The notes: generated from the sequence alone by a model not told the origin. 51,839 bases of DNA from Alphaproteobacteria bacterium RIFCSPHIGHO2_02_FULL_46_13 (GCA_001767915.1 MEMI01000043.1:46879-98717); one strand, 5' to 3'; positions 33,587-42,805 are shown, counted from the first letter of the stretch. Program-made: numbers and translations.

Positions 33587-35434
33587 ATGGATGTTGTCCA
33601 GAAACTGATCCGCATATTACAAGACGACTTTAAAGTCGGGACAGAAATGCGCTCGGGAAAACCTATTATCTATATAGATCCCAATAAATTTGATCTCTGG
33701 AAACTAGGAAAAGATGCAAGTCGTAAAGACTTGGATGCCGCCGCAAGCCAATTAGCAAAACAATTTGATGACCAATATCCAGGAATTTCACAAAAATTTA
33801 GCGCGCCAGAGTTGCTCGCTTTAACAAAAAACTCTCTGGAACTTGGGCCATTTGCGGACAAAAGAGAACAATTTGAGAATCCAATATGTGTTGTAAATCA
33901 ACCAAAAGGGAATGAGTGGAAGGCTGATAAAATTTATGAAACATTTCAACTGAGCACACAATTTAATCCTGAGCATTTAAAGCCTTTACCGGGGCTCAAT
34001 TCCGTATGGGCTCAAATGATTGGGGAACATGAAGGAGAACATTGTAATCAAGAAAAGATACTTAATAACGACCCTGAAATAGATGTCAAAATGCTTGATG
34101 GTGAGATTCGTTCCGATAGAGCGGCTATAGAAACTTTGCGTGCAGAAGGCCATCAAGATGTGGTAACAGCATGGGAGGCACTGCGTGCAATATCTGCCGC
34201 GAACGGAGATGCCGAACACGCCACGAGCATATTTTTTGATGAACCCGAATTTAACGGCGCAACAAAAGAGCATTTAGATGCTGCGAAAACATTCCTGAAC
34301 GAAATGAATATGGGCGTCGCTACCAATCTGGGAATACCCATATGGGACGCAATGAGTCTTCGTTTTGACGACCCTCAAAAATACGCAAATGCCGCCGAAG
34401 ATGCTCTCAAAAAAGGTGAAATACCTGCACTTCGCGACATTTCTGAAACAGATGCCAAAAAATTGGTTGCCCAAAAAATGGGAATATCCGAAGACAGCAT
34501 AACCGAAAAACCTGCGAAAGAGATCAGTGCCGCTTACCAAGCACTGAAAGCTGAAGGCGCTTTACAAGATCGCGGCCCTCAAAATCCGCACACTAATAAA
34601 TATATTCAAAGCTATATTGATGGTACACGCTTCCTCTTTGTAAAAGATACAACTCCCACAAAACCAGAATCATCAACACCCGTACAATCTGATCCAGAAA
34701 TATCCGAACAAGAACTCGCCGAACAAACAGCAAAAGAACTGGAAAAGGATGCAGATTATGAGGCCGGAACTGTCATGGATGAAATTGTAAAAGAATCTTT
34801 GGGATTGAATGATGATCAGCTTTTAGAACTCGTAACACAAGACCCTGATAAATATTATGATCTAATAGAAGAAGGTTTAAAAAAAGGAACAGTCCCACTC
34901 CAAACAACAAAAAGATTTTCGCAGGATGAAATTGATGAACTCATCTCCAAAAAATTAGAGATTCCCCTTGAAGAGGTTTCAAAACAACCCTCTTTCATTT
35001 CGGAGACCGTCACCCAAGAACTTGAGAACGAAGGCGCTCTCACTATAAAACGCGACAATCCCTATCTTAAAGAAAAAATTCAGAATATCGTCCAGCAATA
35101 TCGCCAAGATAAAATAGATGAGGATTCCAAACCCACACTAGACAATGAAACCCCTCCTACCACTCCCGCCTCAGGCAAATACAGCTACTTGATGTCCACG
35201 CCACAAAACGATGGCAAAGGCATTCCTCAAATTGACTTGCGAAGCGAAGACAAAGCACAAATGAAAATTGGCTGTCTCAGCGCTTGTGAATATTTTGCAA
35301 CCAAAGCGGACCCCGTTCTGGCCGCACAAGCCGTAAAACCATTACAGAGCGCAGAAATAAATGACCCAACCTTAAAACAAAAGGTCGCATCAAATGCGAC
35401 CTCTTACCTCAGCACAGCCAATAGCCTTGCTTAA
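33587..35434 (+). CDS. Putative zinc-metallopeptidase-like protein with duplicated C-terminal module, 615 aa
   Basis: I do not recognise the full protein. It has no signal peptide or membrane helix. Residues 1-250 include WAQMIGEHEGEHCNQEK, where H148-E-G-E-H152 fits the HExxH zincin signature; E173 or D177 in DGEIRSDRAAIE could be the third ligand. The second part contains two copies of a module of about 100 residues. Copy one (about 250-350) has FDDPQKYANAAEDALKKGEI, KKLVAQKMGISED and LKAEGALQDR. Copy two (about 404-510) has TQDPDKYYDLIEEGLKKGTV, DELISKKLEIPLEE and LENEGALTIKR. An acidic linker separates them. The C-terminus is polar. Protease activity is inference from one motif. Confidence 0.75.
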   Translation: MDVVQKLIRILQDDFKVGTEMRSGKPIIYIDPNKFDLWKLGKDASRKDLDAAASQLAKQFDDQYPGISQKFSAPELLALTKNSLELGPFADKREQFENPICVVNQPKGNEWKADKIYETFQLSTQFNPEHLKPLPGLNSVWAQMIGEHEGEHCNQEKILNNDPEIDVKMLDGEIRSDRAAIETLRAEGHQDVVTAWEALRAISAANGDAEHATSIFFDEPEFNGATKEHLDAAKTFLNEMNMGVATNLGIPIWDAMSLRFDDPQKYANAAEDALKKGEIPALRDISETDAKKLVAQKMGISEDSITEKPAKEISAAYQALKAEGALQDRGPQNPHTNKYIQSYIDGTRFLFVKDTTPTKPESSTPVQSDPEISEQELAEQTAKELEKDADYEAGTVMDEIVKESLGLNDDQLLELVTQDPDKYYDLIEEGLKKGTVPLQTTKRFSQDEIDELISKKLEIPLEEVSKQPSFISETVTQELENEGALTIKRDNPYLKEKIQNIVQQYRQDKIDEDSKPTLDNETPPTTPASGKYSYLMSTPQNDGKGIPQIDLRSEDKAQMKIGCLSACEYFATKADPVLAAQAVKPLQSAEINDPTLKQKVASNATSYLSTANSLA

Positions 35435-35442
35435 TTCTAAAC

Positions 35443-36375
35443 TTATTTAAACAAAGCGGAAATCGAACGATCTTCGGCAATACGCAGAATGGCCTCTCCC
35501 AATAACGGAGCGATGGTCAACTGCTCGAAATGCGCAGATGCTTTGACTTCATCACTTGGTAGGATTGAGTCAGTGGTGATCAGTTTTTTGATCGGAGAAT
35601 TTTGAACACGTTCAACGGCTTTGCCGGACAGAACACCGTGGACAACATAGGCATAAACTTCGGTTGCGCCTTCGTTCATCAGGGCGACGGCGGCATTGCA
35701 CAATGTTCCGGCACTATCGGCGATATCATCAATCAGAACGCAAGTTTTTCCGGACACGTCACCAATGACATTCATCACTTCGGATACACCAGCTTGTTCG
35801 CGGCGTTTGTCGATGATGGCAAGGTCTGCGCCAAGGCGTTTCGCAATCGCGCGTGCGCGAACCACACCGCCAATGTCAGGTGATACGACCATCACGTCTT
35901 TGCCCGCAAAGCGTTTCTGCATGTCAGGCACCAAAATCGGTGATGCGATCAGATTGTCTGTCGGAATATCAAAGAACCCTTGAATCTGTCCTGCGTGAAG
36001 ATCCAGCATCAACGCACGGTTTGCACCCGCAGTCGTAATCAGGTTCGCAACCAGCTTTGCAGTAATTGGCGTGCGTGACCCTGTGCGACGATCTTGGCGC
36101 GCATAACCGAAATAAGGGATCACGGCGGTAATCCGACGCGCGGATGAACGGCGCAGAGCGTCAATCGCAATCAATAATTCCATCAAATGGTCGTTAGTCG
36201 GGAATGAAGTGGACTGAATTAAAAAAACATCCTCACCGCGGATGTTTTCATCAATATCAACAAAGATTTCCATGTCTGCGAAACGCTTAATGCTCGCCTT
36301 TGCTAACGGAACGCCAACATATTCAGCGATAGACTGTGCTAAGGGAAGGTTGGAGTTACCAGCAATCAGTTTCAT
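35443..36375 (-). CDS. prs: Ribose-phosphate pyrophosphokinase
   Basis: Makes PRPP from ribose 5-phosphate and ATP for nucleotide, histidine and tryptophan synthesis. It is 310 residues, the usual length: [20 protein letters not shown] near the start, [43 protein letters not shown], and the PRPP loop [14 protein letters not shown]. It converges on the HExxH gene with an eight-base gap. A promoter within the end of pgeF drives it. Confidence 0.97.
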   Translation of the reverse strand: MKLIAGNSNLPLAQSIAEYVGVPLAKASIKRFADMEIFVDIDENIRGEDVFLIQSTSFPTNDHLMELLIAIDALRRSSARRITAVIPYFGYARQDRRTGSRTPITAKLVANLITTAGANRALMLDLHAGQIQGFFDIPTDNLIASPILVPDMQKRFAGKDVMVVSPDIGGVVRARAIAKRLGADLAIIDKRREQAGVSEVMNVIGDVSGKTCVLIDDIADSAGTLCNAAVALMNEGATEVYAYVVHGVLSGKAVERVQNSPIKKLITTDSILPSDEVKASAHFEQLTIAPLLGEAILRIAEDRSISALFK

Positions 36376-36409
36376 GGGTTTACCTAATGGTTATGGTGTT
36401 GATGACGGC

Positions 36410-36437
36410 ACTATATGAATTTTGACAGGAAAATCAA
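36410..36437 (-). promoter_or_regulatory. Probable prs promoter
   Basis: On the minus strand TTGATT (36437-36432) and TATAGT (36415-36410) are separated by 16 bases, about 35 bases before the prs ATG at 36375. The -35 overlaps the pgeF stop codon. Confidence 0.5.
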
Positions 36438-37207
36438 GTACAACGAATCGATATGGCAGAAATCTGCCGTCCGTAATCTGTTTCTCCCCTATGGGTTGCA
36501 CGGCGGAAGCTGAAATATTCGTTTTCCAGGGCATAAGTATCCTTATTCACCGAGAGAATATGTCCTATTTCCGCCCGCTTAAGACGGAATTCGACATAGG
36601 CAGACAGATTAAAAAGCATTTTCTGACCGCCATCCAATGACGAAAAGAATTGAGCGGCATTTTTATCTTCTTCAATAAACGGCGTCATAAAATCCGCCCC
36701 CACCTCATAACTCGCCTGCCCGATACAAGGGCCAATCGCTGCTTTGATGGTGGATATATCTGCGCCCAGTTTGACCATCGCCGCAATGGTCGATTCCAAA
36801 ACACCCTTTAATGCCCCGCCCCATCCCGCATGTGCCGCACCTATAACTGGGGCACCATCACGATCTGCTCCCGCAAATAAAACGGGGGCGCAATCGGCGG
36901 TTAAACATCCGATGACGTGACCTGCTGTTTTGGTGACTAACGCATCTCCCTCTTCCACCCCATTCACGCATGTATTTTCAACAGGCAAACAGATCGGCGA
37001 ATGAATTTGTTTCAGGGTCGAAAGACCATTCCCGCCCAGTGCCTTCAAAACCCGCGAACGGTTCTCGGCGACATTTTGCGGATCATCTTTTGACTGCGGC
37101 GAACAATTTAAACTTTGATAAAGCCCCGTACTCACGCCGCCCTGCCGACCAAAGAAACCGTGGCTTACACTACCAGAGAAAAAATCATCAACAGTCAGAA
37201 TATTCAT
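36434..37207 (-). CDS. pgeF: Peptidoglycan editing factor PgeF / YfiH laccase-domain protein
   Basis: A member of the YfiH/DUF152 laccase-domain (CNF1-like) family. E. coli YfiH removes wrongly built UDP-MurNAc-L-Ser, while other members act on purine nucleosides. The 257-residue product has SHGFFGRQGGVSTGLYQSLN, LKQIHSPICLPV, DCAPVLFAG, the metal-site HAGWGGALKGVLE and AAIGPCIGQASYEVG. It overlaps the midA-like gene by four bases (ATGA). The lgt-midA-pgeF order is common in alphaproteobacteria. Confidence 0.93.
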   Translation of the reverse strand: MNILTVDDFFSGSVSHGFFGRQGGVSTGLYQSLNCSPQSKDDPQNVAENRSRVLKALGGNGLSTLKQIHSPICLPVENTCVNGVEEGDALVTKTAGHVIGCLTADCAPVLFAGADRDGAPVIGAAHAGWGGALKGVLESTIAAMVKLGADISTIKAAIGPCIGQASYEVGADFMTPFIEEDKNAAQFFSSLDGGQKMLFNLSAYVEFRLKRAEIGHILSVNKDTYALENEYFSFRRATHRGETDYGRQISAISIRCT

Positions 37208-38217
37208 TTAATTTCCATCACCCTGAATAATTTCCCCATCTCGGCATCATCAATCAAACGATGTAATCCTGATGAAATTGAATCCGATTTTTGCGCCAAT
37301 TGCTCGGCACGAATTTCAATCCCTAAGCGTTTTAAAAATTCACCCTGCCCACTCAAACGAACCGCTAATTTTTCCGTCCGGACAATCTCGCTCAATCGCC
37401 CGAAATCAACATGCGATGTAATATCTGCCTCACCGCAATCTTTTAATATGTCGGCATAATGATGGTCTTTCACGGCTTGTAATGTATCGCCATATCCCGA
37501 TTGGTCATAACCGTAATCAATGAATAATCCTGCCCCGCCTTGTGACCCAATGCGCCCCGCTATATCCGCCATAAAATCCTCTCTGGCGGGGGAAATTTCT
37601 AACACTGCCCCTGCCTCTGGCGAATGCCCGAAATCCATTCCCGATGGTAATAATCCCCATGACAGATTTTTATAAACATCCAACCCGACCATACGTTCAA
37701 ACCATTTTCCATCTTGGAAAACATATTGATGCACAGGCAACGCATCTAAAAATTCATTGCCGATAAAAATGATCGGCAGATTGTTAGGAAGGGTTGATAT
37801 ATCCTCATGCCACACCAATTGATGCCCTTTTAAAGCCTCTCCCTGCTTGGCGCGGAGTGAGGGTGACATTTCAACCAAATGAATTTGTATGGCTCTTAGG
37901 AAATCAGGCAGGATTTTCGCAACCCGCAAAACATCCGCCATCAACGTCCCACGACCGGGGCCACATTCTACCAGATAAAAGGCCTCGGGCTGCCCCATCT
38001 CATGCCATCTTTCGGCAATCCAAATCCCGACCATCTCGCCAAATAGTTGGGAAATTTCTGGCGCAGTTGTGAAATCCCCCTGCGCCCCCAACGGGTCACG
38101 GTTCATATAATATCCATGCTCTGGGTGCGACAAACACAACGACCAATAGGCCGCAACCGATAACGATCCGTTATAGGTAATCAATTCACGAATGATATTT
38201 TCTAACGGGTTTGACAT
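37204..38217 (-). CDS. SAM-dependent methyltransferase, MidA/NDUFAF7 family
   Basis: The homologue of mitochondrial NDUFAF7/MidA, which methylates an arginine on complex I subunit NDUFS2 during assembly. It is 337 residues: HPEHGYYMNRDPLGAQGDFTTAPEISQLFGEM, then the SAM-binding LVECGPGRGTLMADVLR (about 83-99), NEFLDALPVHQYVF and LFIDYGYDQSGYGDTLQAVKDHHY. The presence of complex I genes in the same window fits that role, but a bacterial target is not proven. It starts right after the lgt stop. Confidence 0.92.
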   Translation of the reverse strand: MSNPLENIIRELITYNGSLSVAAYWSLCLSHPEHGYYMNRDPLGAQGDFTTAPEISQLFGEMVGIWIAERWHEMGQPEAFYLVECGPGRGTLMADVLRVAKILPDFLRAIQIHLVEMSPSLRAKQGEALKGHQLVWHEDISTLPNNLPIIFIGNEFLDALPVHQYVFQDGKWFERMVGLDVYKNLSWGLLPSGMDFGHSPEAGAVLEISPAREDFMADIAGRIGSQGGAGLFIDYGYDQSGYGDTLQAVKDHHYADILKDCGEADITSHVDFGRLSEIVRTEKLAVRLSGQGEFLKRLGIEIRAEQLAQKSDSISSGLHRLIDDAEMGKLFRVMEIK

Positions 38218-39024
38218 CTAAACGCGGTTTCTTTTTCCTGCCATCACATAAAACACTAATCCCGCAATGATCATTGGGATACAAAGTATCTGTCCCATGG
38301 TCACTTGCTCTACAATAAACCCAAGTTGAATATCCGGCTCACGGAAGAATTCACATCCGAAGCGGAATAACCCGTACCCCAACATAAACAAAGCCGACAC
38401 CGTTCCCGCGCGTTTCCGAACCGCAGGGATATGGATGATTGAAAATAAAAGAATGAATAACAACAACCCCTCGGTCGCTGCTTCATATAACTGGCTCGGA
38501 TGTCTCGGTTCTTCTCCGCCGCGCGGGAAGACAACGCCCCATGACACATCGGTCACGCGCCCGTATAATTCCCCATTCACAAAATTCGCCAACCGCCCGA
38601 GGAGAAATCCGATAGGTGTCACCGCCGCAGAAACATCCGCCAATCTCCAGAACGGAACTTTTTTAATTTTGCTGTAAAGAACAAGCGATGTCACAACCCC
38701 GATCACCCCACCATGGAATGACATGCCCCCGTGCCAAACCTTTAACGCCTCCAACGGATTGTCGAAATAGGTCGGCAGGTTATAGAATAAGACATAGCCA
38801 ATCCGGCCCCCGAGCAACACACCCAAAATCGCCCATGACAGATAATCATCAATATCATTGGCATTGGGGCGATAATTCGGATCTTTTTTATCCAGATTAC
38901 AAATATAAATAGCCAACCGCCACGCCGCAATAAAGCCGAAAACATAGGCCAGCGCATACCAATGAATTTGAACAATCCCCAAATCCAGCGCGACAGGGTC
39001 AATTTTTGGAAAATTTAATGCCAT
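38218..39024 (-). CDS. lgt: Prolipoprotein diacylglyceryl transferase
   Basis: Adds diacylglycerol to the lipobox cysteine of prolipoproteins in the inner membrane. It is 268 residues with seven predicted membrane segments. Signatures are IHWYALAYVFGFIAAW, GGRIGYVLFYN, WHGGMSFHGGVIG, LGRLANFVNGELYGR and GEEPRHPSQLYEA. GAAGGA precedes the ATG. It is the first gene of lgt-midA-pgeF. Together with lolC/lolD elsewhere in the window it covers two stages of lipoprotein handling. Confidence 0.97.
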   Translation of the reverse strand: MALNFPKIDPVALDLGIVQIHWYALAYVFGFIAAWRLAIYICNLDKKDPNYRPNANDIDDYLSWAILGVLLGGRIGYVLFYNLPTYFDNPLEALKVWHGGMSFHGGVIGVVTSLVLYSKIKKVPFWRLADVSAAVTPIGFLLGRLANFVNGELYGRVTDVSWGVVFPRGGEEPRHPSQLYEAATEGLLLFILLFSIIHIPAVRKRAGTVSALFMLGYGLFRFGCEFFREPDIQLGFIVEQVTMGQILCIPMIIAGLVFYVMAGKRNRV

Positions 39025-39141
39025 AATGTCCTTCTTAAGTTATGCACCAAAACCTGTATAGAAGTTAAGACAGAGAGTTGCAACTCCCCAGTAAATAATG
39101 CTAAAGATGACATCCAATCCACATATATATAAGAGTTTTTA

Positions 39142-39486
39142 ATGGACAATAGTCGTATCCTCGATGACTTGAGCCGCGTAGCGGGCGGAGCCTTCAGTGT
39201 TTTATCTGCTTTGGGCAAACAAGTACAAAGTAATTTAAAAGAACAAATGGGCGATCAATTCGCATCCCCCGCCGCCAATGACGATGTTGCCCGTCTGCAA
39301 GGTGTGGTCACCAAACTCCGCATCGAACAGGAAGATTTAAAATCCCGTATCGCGGAATTAGAAGCCATGATCGGCAAAAAAGCTCCAGCCAAAAACGCAA
39401 CATCTGCAACAAAAGCAAAGGCTAAAGCCAAACCAGCCGCATCCAAAAAAGCAGCGCCAAAAGCAAAAACAAAAAAGCGCGCTTAA
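39142..39486 (+). CDS. ubiK: UbiK/BMFP accessory factor family protein
   Basis: A BMFP/DUF526 protein; E. coli UbiK is an accessory factor for ubiquinone synthesis under aerobic growth. It is 114 residues: an N-terminal amphipathic helix (ILDDLSRVAGGAFSVLSALG), then a coiled-coil half (LQGVVTKLRIEQEDLKSRIAELEAM, split by register) and an Ala/Lys-rich basic tail ending KAKTKKRA. The tail makes it longer than the usual ~80-95 residues. It is divergent from lgt, a frequent arrangement in alphaproteobacteria. Confidence 0.88.
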   Translation: MDNSRILDDLSRVAGGAFSVLSALGKQVQSNLKEQMGDQFASPAANDDVARLQGVVTKLRIEQEDLKSRIAELEAMIGKKAPAKNATSATKAKAKAKPAASKKAAPKAKTKKRA

Positions 39487-39513
39487 TAGCATCTCAGGGG
39501 AGAGAAAAAATAA

Positions 39514-40020
39514 ATGAGTTCACAAGCAGATCCATATTTCGAAACAGGCTTTAACCCGCTGGATAATGTCGAAGATATTCTGGCGCGCCAGAACTGGGTA
39601 TATTCCCGCACCAACCGCGACGAATTATTTATGGAGATGGCCGGCAAGCACGGCGTGTACCGCATGATGTTCATGTGGAACGATACGTCCGAGGTCATGC
39701 AATTCTGCTGTGAATTCGATATTCGCCTCTCCGACTTCCAATATAACCACGCCTGCCAGATCATCAATAATATCAATTACGGCATGTGGGTCGGGCACTT
39801 CCACATCTCGCCCGAAAGCATGGTTCCCTGCTTCCGCCACACCCAATTATTCCGTGGCATAGATTTCGGGTCAGGCGCAGATCATCTGGAAGATTTAATC
39901 CGCGTGGCGATGGAGGAATGTGATTTCCACTACCCCGCCCTTTTGATGCTCGCCGCAGAACACACCCACGACGAAGACCAATTCGCCTTCGCCTTAATGC
40001 CCACCCAAGGCCAGTCGTAA
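39514..40020 (+). CDS. YbjN domain-containing protein
   Basis: A 168-residue member of the YbjN family. It resembles type III chaperone-like folds and its biochemical role is unclear (E. coli YbjN affects motility and stress responses). Landmarks are NPLDNVEDILARQNWVYSR, ELFMEMAGKHGVYRMMFMWN, VMQFCCEFDIRLSD, INYGMWVGHFHISPE, and the acidic C-terminal HTHDEDQFAFALMP. A GGGGAG ribosome site precedes it. It lies between the ubiK-like gene and proC, a conserved alphaproteobacterial order. Confidence 0.88.
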   Translation: MSSQADPYFETGFNPLDNVEDILARQNWVYSRTNRDELFMEMAGKHGVYRMMFMWNDTSEVMQFCCEFDIRLSDFQYNHACQIINNINYGMWVGHFHISPESMVPCFRHTQLFRGIDFGSGADHLEDLIRVAMEECDFHYPALLMLAAEHTHDEDQFAFALMPTQGQS

Positions 40021-40021
40021 A

Positions 40022-40801
40022 ATGCCGACCAGCATTCTCTTAGTCGGATGCGGAAAAATGGGCGGCGCGTTGCTTCATGGCTGGAGCAAACGTGACGGTC
40101 TGGTGATTTCAACCCTCGACCCACATTCCACGGGTGCCGATTATCATGCGGCAGAAGAAATAACCACCCGCTACGATGTCATCATCCTCGCCGTCAAACC
40201 TCAAGTGATGGCAGATGTGGCAAACAGCATCAAACATCTTATCACTCCGACAACACTCATCCTGTCCATCGCTGCTGGCAAAACTATTTCCTTTTATGAA
40301 TCAATCTTCGGCACAACCACCGTCATCGTCCGCGCCATGCCCAACACCCCCGCCCTCGTGGCTAAGGGAATGACTGTCCTCTGCGGTAACGATGCCACCT
40401 CCGAGCTTCAGGCACAACTCTCCATGAACCTCATGGCCTCTGTCGGCGATGTCGAATGGATCGATGATGAAACCCTGATGGACGCCGTGACCGCAGTATC
40501 GGGCAGCGGCCCCGCCTATGTCTTCCATTTGATCGAAGCCATGACAGAGGCAGGTGTAGCCGCTGGCCTCACCCCCGCCCTCTCCGAAAAACTTGCCCGT
40601 CAAACGGTGATCGGGGCGGCTTCCCTCGCGGAATCAGAAAACACAATTCCCGCCGCCACCCTCCGCCAAAATGTCACCAGTCCAGGCGGCACGACTGAGG
40701 CCGCCCTCAAAATTCTAATGTCCGATAAGAACGGCCTCGCCGATTTAATGACCCGCGCCATACTGGCCGCCCAGAAACGAGGAAAGGAACTCGCATCATA
40801 A
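40022..40801 (+). CDS. proC: Pyrroline-5-carboxylate reductase
   Basis: The last step of proline synthesis, reducing P5C with NAD(P)H. It is 259 residues: Rossmann start SILLVGCGKMGGALLHGW, LAVKPQVMADV, VRAMPNTPALVAKGMTVL, and the C-terminal signature DAVTAVSGSGPAYVFHLIEAM followed by RQNVTSPGGTTEAALKIL. It starts one base after the ybjN-like stop, and its stop overlaps the DUF192 start by one base. Confidence 0.96.
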   Translation: MPTSILLVGCGKMGGALLHGWSKRDGLVISTLDPHSTGADYHAAEEITTRYDVIILAVKPQVMADVANSIKHLITPTTLILSIAAGKTISFYESIFGTTTVIVRAMPNTPALVAKGMTVLCGNDATSELQAQLSMNLMASVGDVEWIDDETLMDAVTAVSGSGPAYVFHLIEAMTEAGVAAGLTPALSEKLARQTVIGAASLAESENTIPAATLRQNVTSPGGTTEAALKILMSDKNGLADLMTRAILAAQKRGKELAS

Positions 40802-41241
40802 TGAAATATATTTTGCCCGCTATTCTCTTATTGATAACCACGCCTTCATTTGCCGAGCCGTTACAATTTGAAACACAGGCCGGAAAAACCATCTCCTTTG
40901 ATGTCGAAGTCGCCAGAACCGACGAAGAAAAGAAAAAAGGCCTGATGGGGCGCGATAGTTTAAAACCACAGACAGGCATGCTGTTCATCTTCGACCCGCC
41001 GACAAAACCCGTTTTCTGGATGAAAGACGCAAAGATTCGCCTTGATATGATCTATATCGGCGTGGACGGAACTGTGACCGGCATCCATGAAAATGCCATC
41101 CCTTTTGACCAAACCCAGATTTTTCCACCCGATGTGAAAACAAAAGCGGTAGTGGAAATCACTGGCGGAGACGCAAAAAAGCTAGGGATTTCAAAGGGTG
41201 ACAAGGTCATTCACACAATTTTCAAAAAAGAAGTAAAATAG
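40801..41241 (+). CDS. DUF192 domain secreted protein
   Basis: A DUF192 family protein (unknown function, cradle-like barrel). The signal peptide MKYILPAILLLITTPSFA-EP directs export. The mature protein carries ISFDVEVARTDEEKKKGLMG, PQTGMLFIFDPPTKPVFWMK and LDMIYIGVDGTVTGIHENA, all family hallmarks, followed by AVVEITGGDAKKLGISKGD. It is 146 residues. It ends the ubiK-ybjN-proC-DUF192 run. Confidence 0.9.
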   Translation: MKYILPAILLLITTPSFAEPLQFETQAGKTISFDVEVARTDEEKKKGLMGRDSLKPQTGMLFIFDPPTKPVFWMKDAKIRLDMIYIGVDGTVTGIHENAIPFDQTQIFPPDVKTKAVVEITGGDAKKLGISKGDKVIHTIFKKEVK

Positions 41242-41244
41242 GCC

Positions 41245-41272
41245 TTGATATTAAAGATAGTTTTCGTGTAAA
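41245..41272 (+). promoter_or_regulatory. Probable tRNA-Pro promoter
   Basis: TTGATA at 41245-41250 and TGTAAA at 41267-41272 are separated by 16 bases, ending 17 bases before the tRNA. It starts just after the DUF192 stop. Confidence 0.5.
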
Positions 41273-41289
41273 AGAACTGCACGTCATGT

Positions 41290-41366
41290 CGGGGCGTAGC
41301 GCAGTCTGGTAGCGCAACTGCTTTGGGAGCAGTGGGTCGAGGGTTCAAATCCTTTCGCCCCGACCA
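41290..41366 (+). tRNA. tRNA-Pro (anticodon TGG)
   Basis: The acceptor stem is CGGGGCG / CGCCCCG, the anticodon arm ACTGC-TTTGGGA-GCAGT with TGG in the loop, and the T arm GAGGG-TTCAAAT-CCTTT. Discriminator A and an encoded CCA complete 77 bases. The anticodon reads proline codons and, if modified, may read most of the family. Confidence 0.96.
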
Positions 41367-41379
41367 TTTCGTAACAATA

Positions 41380-41410
41380 AAAAAGACACCCTGTTGAGGG
41401 TGTCTTTTTT
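41380..41410 (+). terminator. Rho-independent terminator after tRNA-Pro
   Basis: A stem AAAAAGACACCC / GGGTGTCTTTTT with loop TGTTGA and a T run begins 14 bases after the tRNA. It is symmetric enough to work on both strands. Confidence 0.88.
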
Positions 41411-41464
41411 ATTGCCCAGATAAAATGCCTTAGTTACACTCATCTCCTAACTGTGGGGAGATAA

Positions 41465-42073
41465 ATGAAAATCAATCAAAAAAAAATTGCACATCACCTT
41501 AAATTGGCTACCCTTACGCTCATTTGCATACCCGTACTGGGTCTTGCGATCAGGGCATTATATAATGCGTATCTTATTAATGAGGCCAAGGCAGAAAATA
41601 TAAATCAACCGCAACACTGTGTTGGCCTTACACCTTTCCGCGTAGAAATCCCCCCTCTCCCTAAAGATGTTAATTTTATATGCGATGTCACTATTCACCG
41701 TGATGGGCCCTATCAAGTCGGCTTACAATATCCGTATGCTAACAGTGAGGAAGCACTCAAAATAACAGCCATGCTCGGCGGCCCTATCACTTACCGAAAA
41801 GTGGGTGATAAAATTGTTGATGTTATAAATGACAGTCCTGGGGAAATTTCATATTCAATCTATAAGGATGGTGAAAAAATTATTGGGAAAGATAAAATAT
41901 TCCCTAAAGTCACCTCCCGAAGCTTTAGTAAAACCGGCGGCGTTGAAACCCAACTCACTCTCATGAACATGTCCAAAGGACAAAAATACACAATCCATGT
42001 TTCCGGTATCCCCGATCATTACAGAGCTTATCAAGGAGTCTATCTGATTGTAAAAAGACGGATTTTTAATTAA
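41465..42073 (+). CDS. Hypothetical membrane-anchored protein, 202 aa
   Basis: The N-terminus has one hydrophobic segment (LATLTLICIPVLGLAIRAL, about residues 14-32) preceded by lysines, then probably a periplasmic domain. That domain looks beta-rich: TPFRVEIPPLP, NFICDVTIHRDGPYQVGLQY, ISYSIYKDGEKI, KYTIHVSGIPDHYRAYQGVY. Two cysteines (HCVGL and FICDV) might pair. The layout resembles DUF5625-like beta-sandwich proteins, with low confidence. A GGGGAG ribosome site precedes the ATG. It stands alone after the tRNA terminator. Confidence 0.65.
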   Translation: MKINQKKIAHHLKLATLTLICIPVLGLAIRALYNAYLINEAKAENINQPQHCVGLTPFRVEIPPLPKDVNFICDVTIHRDGPYQVGLQYPYANSEEALKITAMLGGPITYRKVGDKIVDVINDSPGEISYSIYKDGEKIIGKDKIFPKVTSRSFSKTGGVETQLTLMNMSKGQKYTIHVSGIPDHYRAYQGVYLIVKRRIFN

Positions 42074-42246
42074 ACGACCTACCCTAAGATTTTCCACGTA
42101 ATATTCAATCGCCTCAACTCAAAATAACCCGCCGCAGATAATCAGGAAGAAACCGTAAATCACAGGTTTTGATTTACTTTCGAACATCTCAATAATATAC
42201 GTCCTTTCCTTGTAATGTGGAATAAAAATCCTTAATATACGCGCAG
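42074..42246. other. Intergenic region upstream of the ECF sigma gene
   Basis: A 173-base gap before the sigma factor gene. GGAATAAAAATCC near 42219 resembles the -35 half of some ECF promoters, but no matching -10 (CGTC or CGAA type) lies at the right distance. No ribosome site is visible before the sigma ATG. Confidence 0.35.
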
Positions 42247-42795
42247 ATGACCGAATTAGCAGAAACACAAATCAACCAGCATTGGAGCGATATCGCCGCG
42301 AAAGCGCAAAGCGGTGATGCGGCGGCATACCGCACCCTTTTGTCTGATTTGGTGCCTGTTATTCGCCGCAGTGTGATCAAATCCCTTCCCAACCCACAAA
42401 ATGCCGATGACGTGGTGCAGGAGGTGTTGATTTCGGTTCATAAAGCCCTGCACACCTATGACCCGAAACGCCCGTTTATGCCGTGGGTACAGTCGATCAT
42501 CAATTTCAGGAAGACGGACTATCTGCGTCAACATTACGCCCAACGCGAAAATATGAAGCTATCCCTTGATGACCCTGACACACCGGACTATTTGGTTATC
42601 AGTGGTCATAACGGTAGCACCAAGGACATCGAGGACGCATTCGATGCCCTGCCCGACCAACAGAAAAAGGTCGTCGAATTGATGAAGATTAAAGGGTATA
42701 GCGCCGAAGAGGTATCGAAAAAAACGGGTATGTCGGTCTCTGCGGTAAAAGTATCCGCACACCGCGCCCTACAAAAAATCAGAGATAGATTATAG
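42247..42795 (+). CDS. ECF RNA polymerase sigma factor
   Basis: A 182-residue extracytoplasmic-function sigma factor. Region 2 includes PNPQNADDVVQEVLISVHKA and PKRPFMPWVQSIINFRKTDYLR (about residues 49-98). Region 4 begins DAFDALPDQQKKVVELMKIK, followed by the helix-turn-helix YSAEEVSKKTGMSVSAVKVSAHRALQKIR (split here by function). No region 3 is present, as expected. It is followed 10 bases later by an NrsF-type anti-sigma gene; this pairing is known from Caulobacter SigF and relatives, which respond to heavy metals or oxidants. Confidence 0.93.
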   Translation: MTELAETQINQHWSDIAAKAQSGDAAAYRTLLSDLVPVIRRSVIKSLPNPQNADDVVQEVLISVHKALHTYDPKRPFMPWVQSIINFRKTDYLRQHYAQRENMKLSLDDPDTPDYLVISGHNGSTKDIEDAFDALPDQQKKVVELMKIKGYSAEEVSKKTGMSVSAVKVSAHRALQKIRDRL

Positions 42796-42805
42796 AGTAA
42801 TTGAA

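Noticed and set aside
42215-42246. ECF-type autoregulated promoter before the sigma gene
   Set aside because: GGAATAA is suggestive, but no matching -10 at the proper distance was found.
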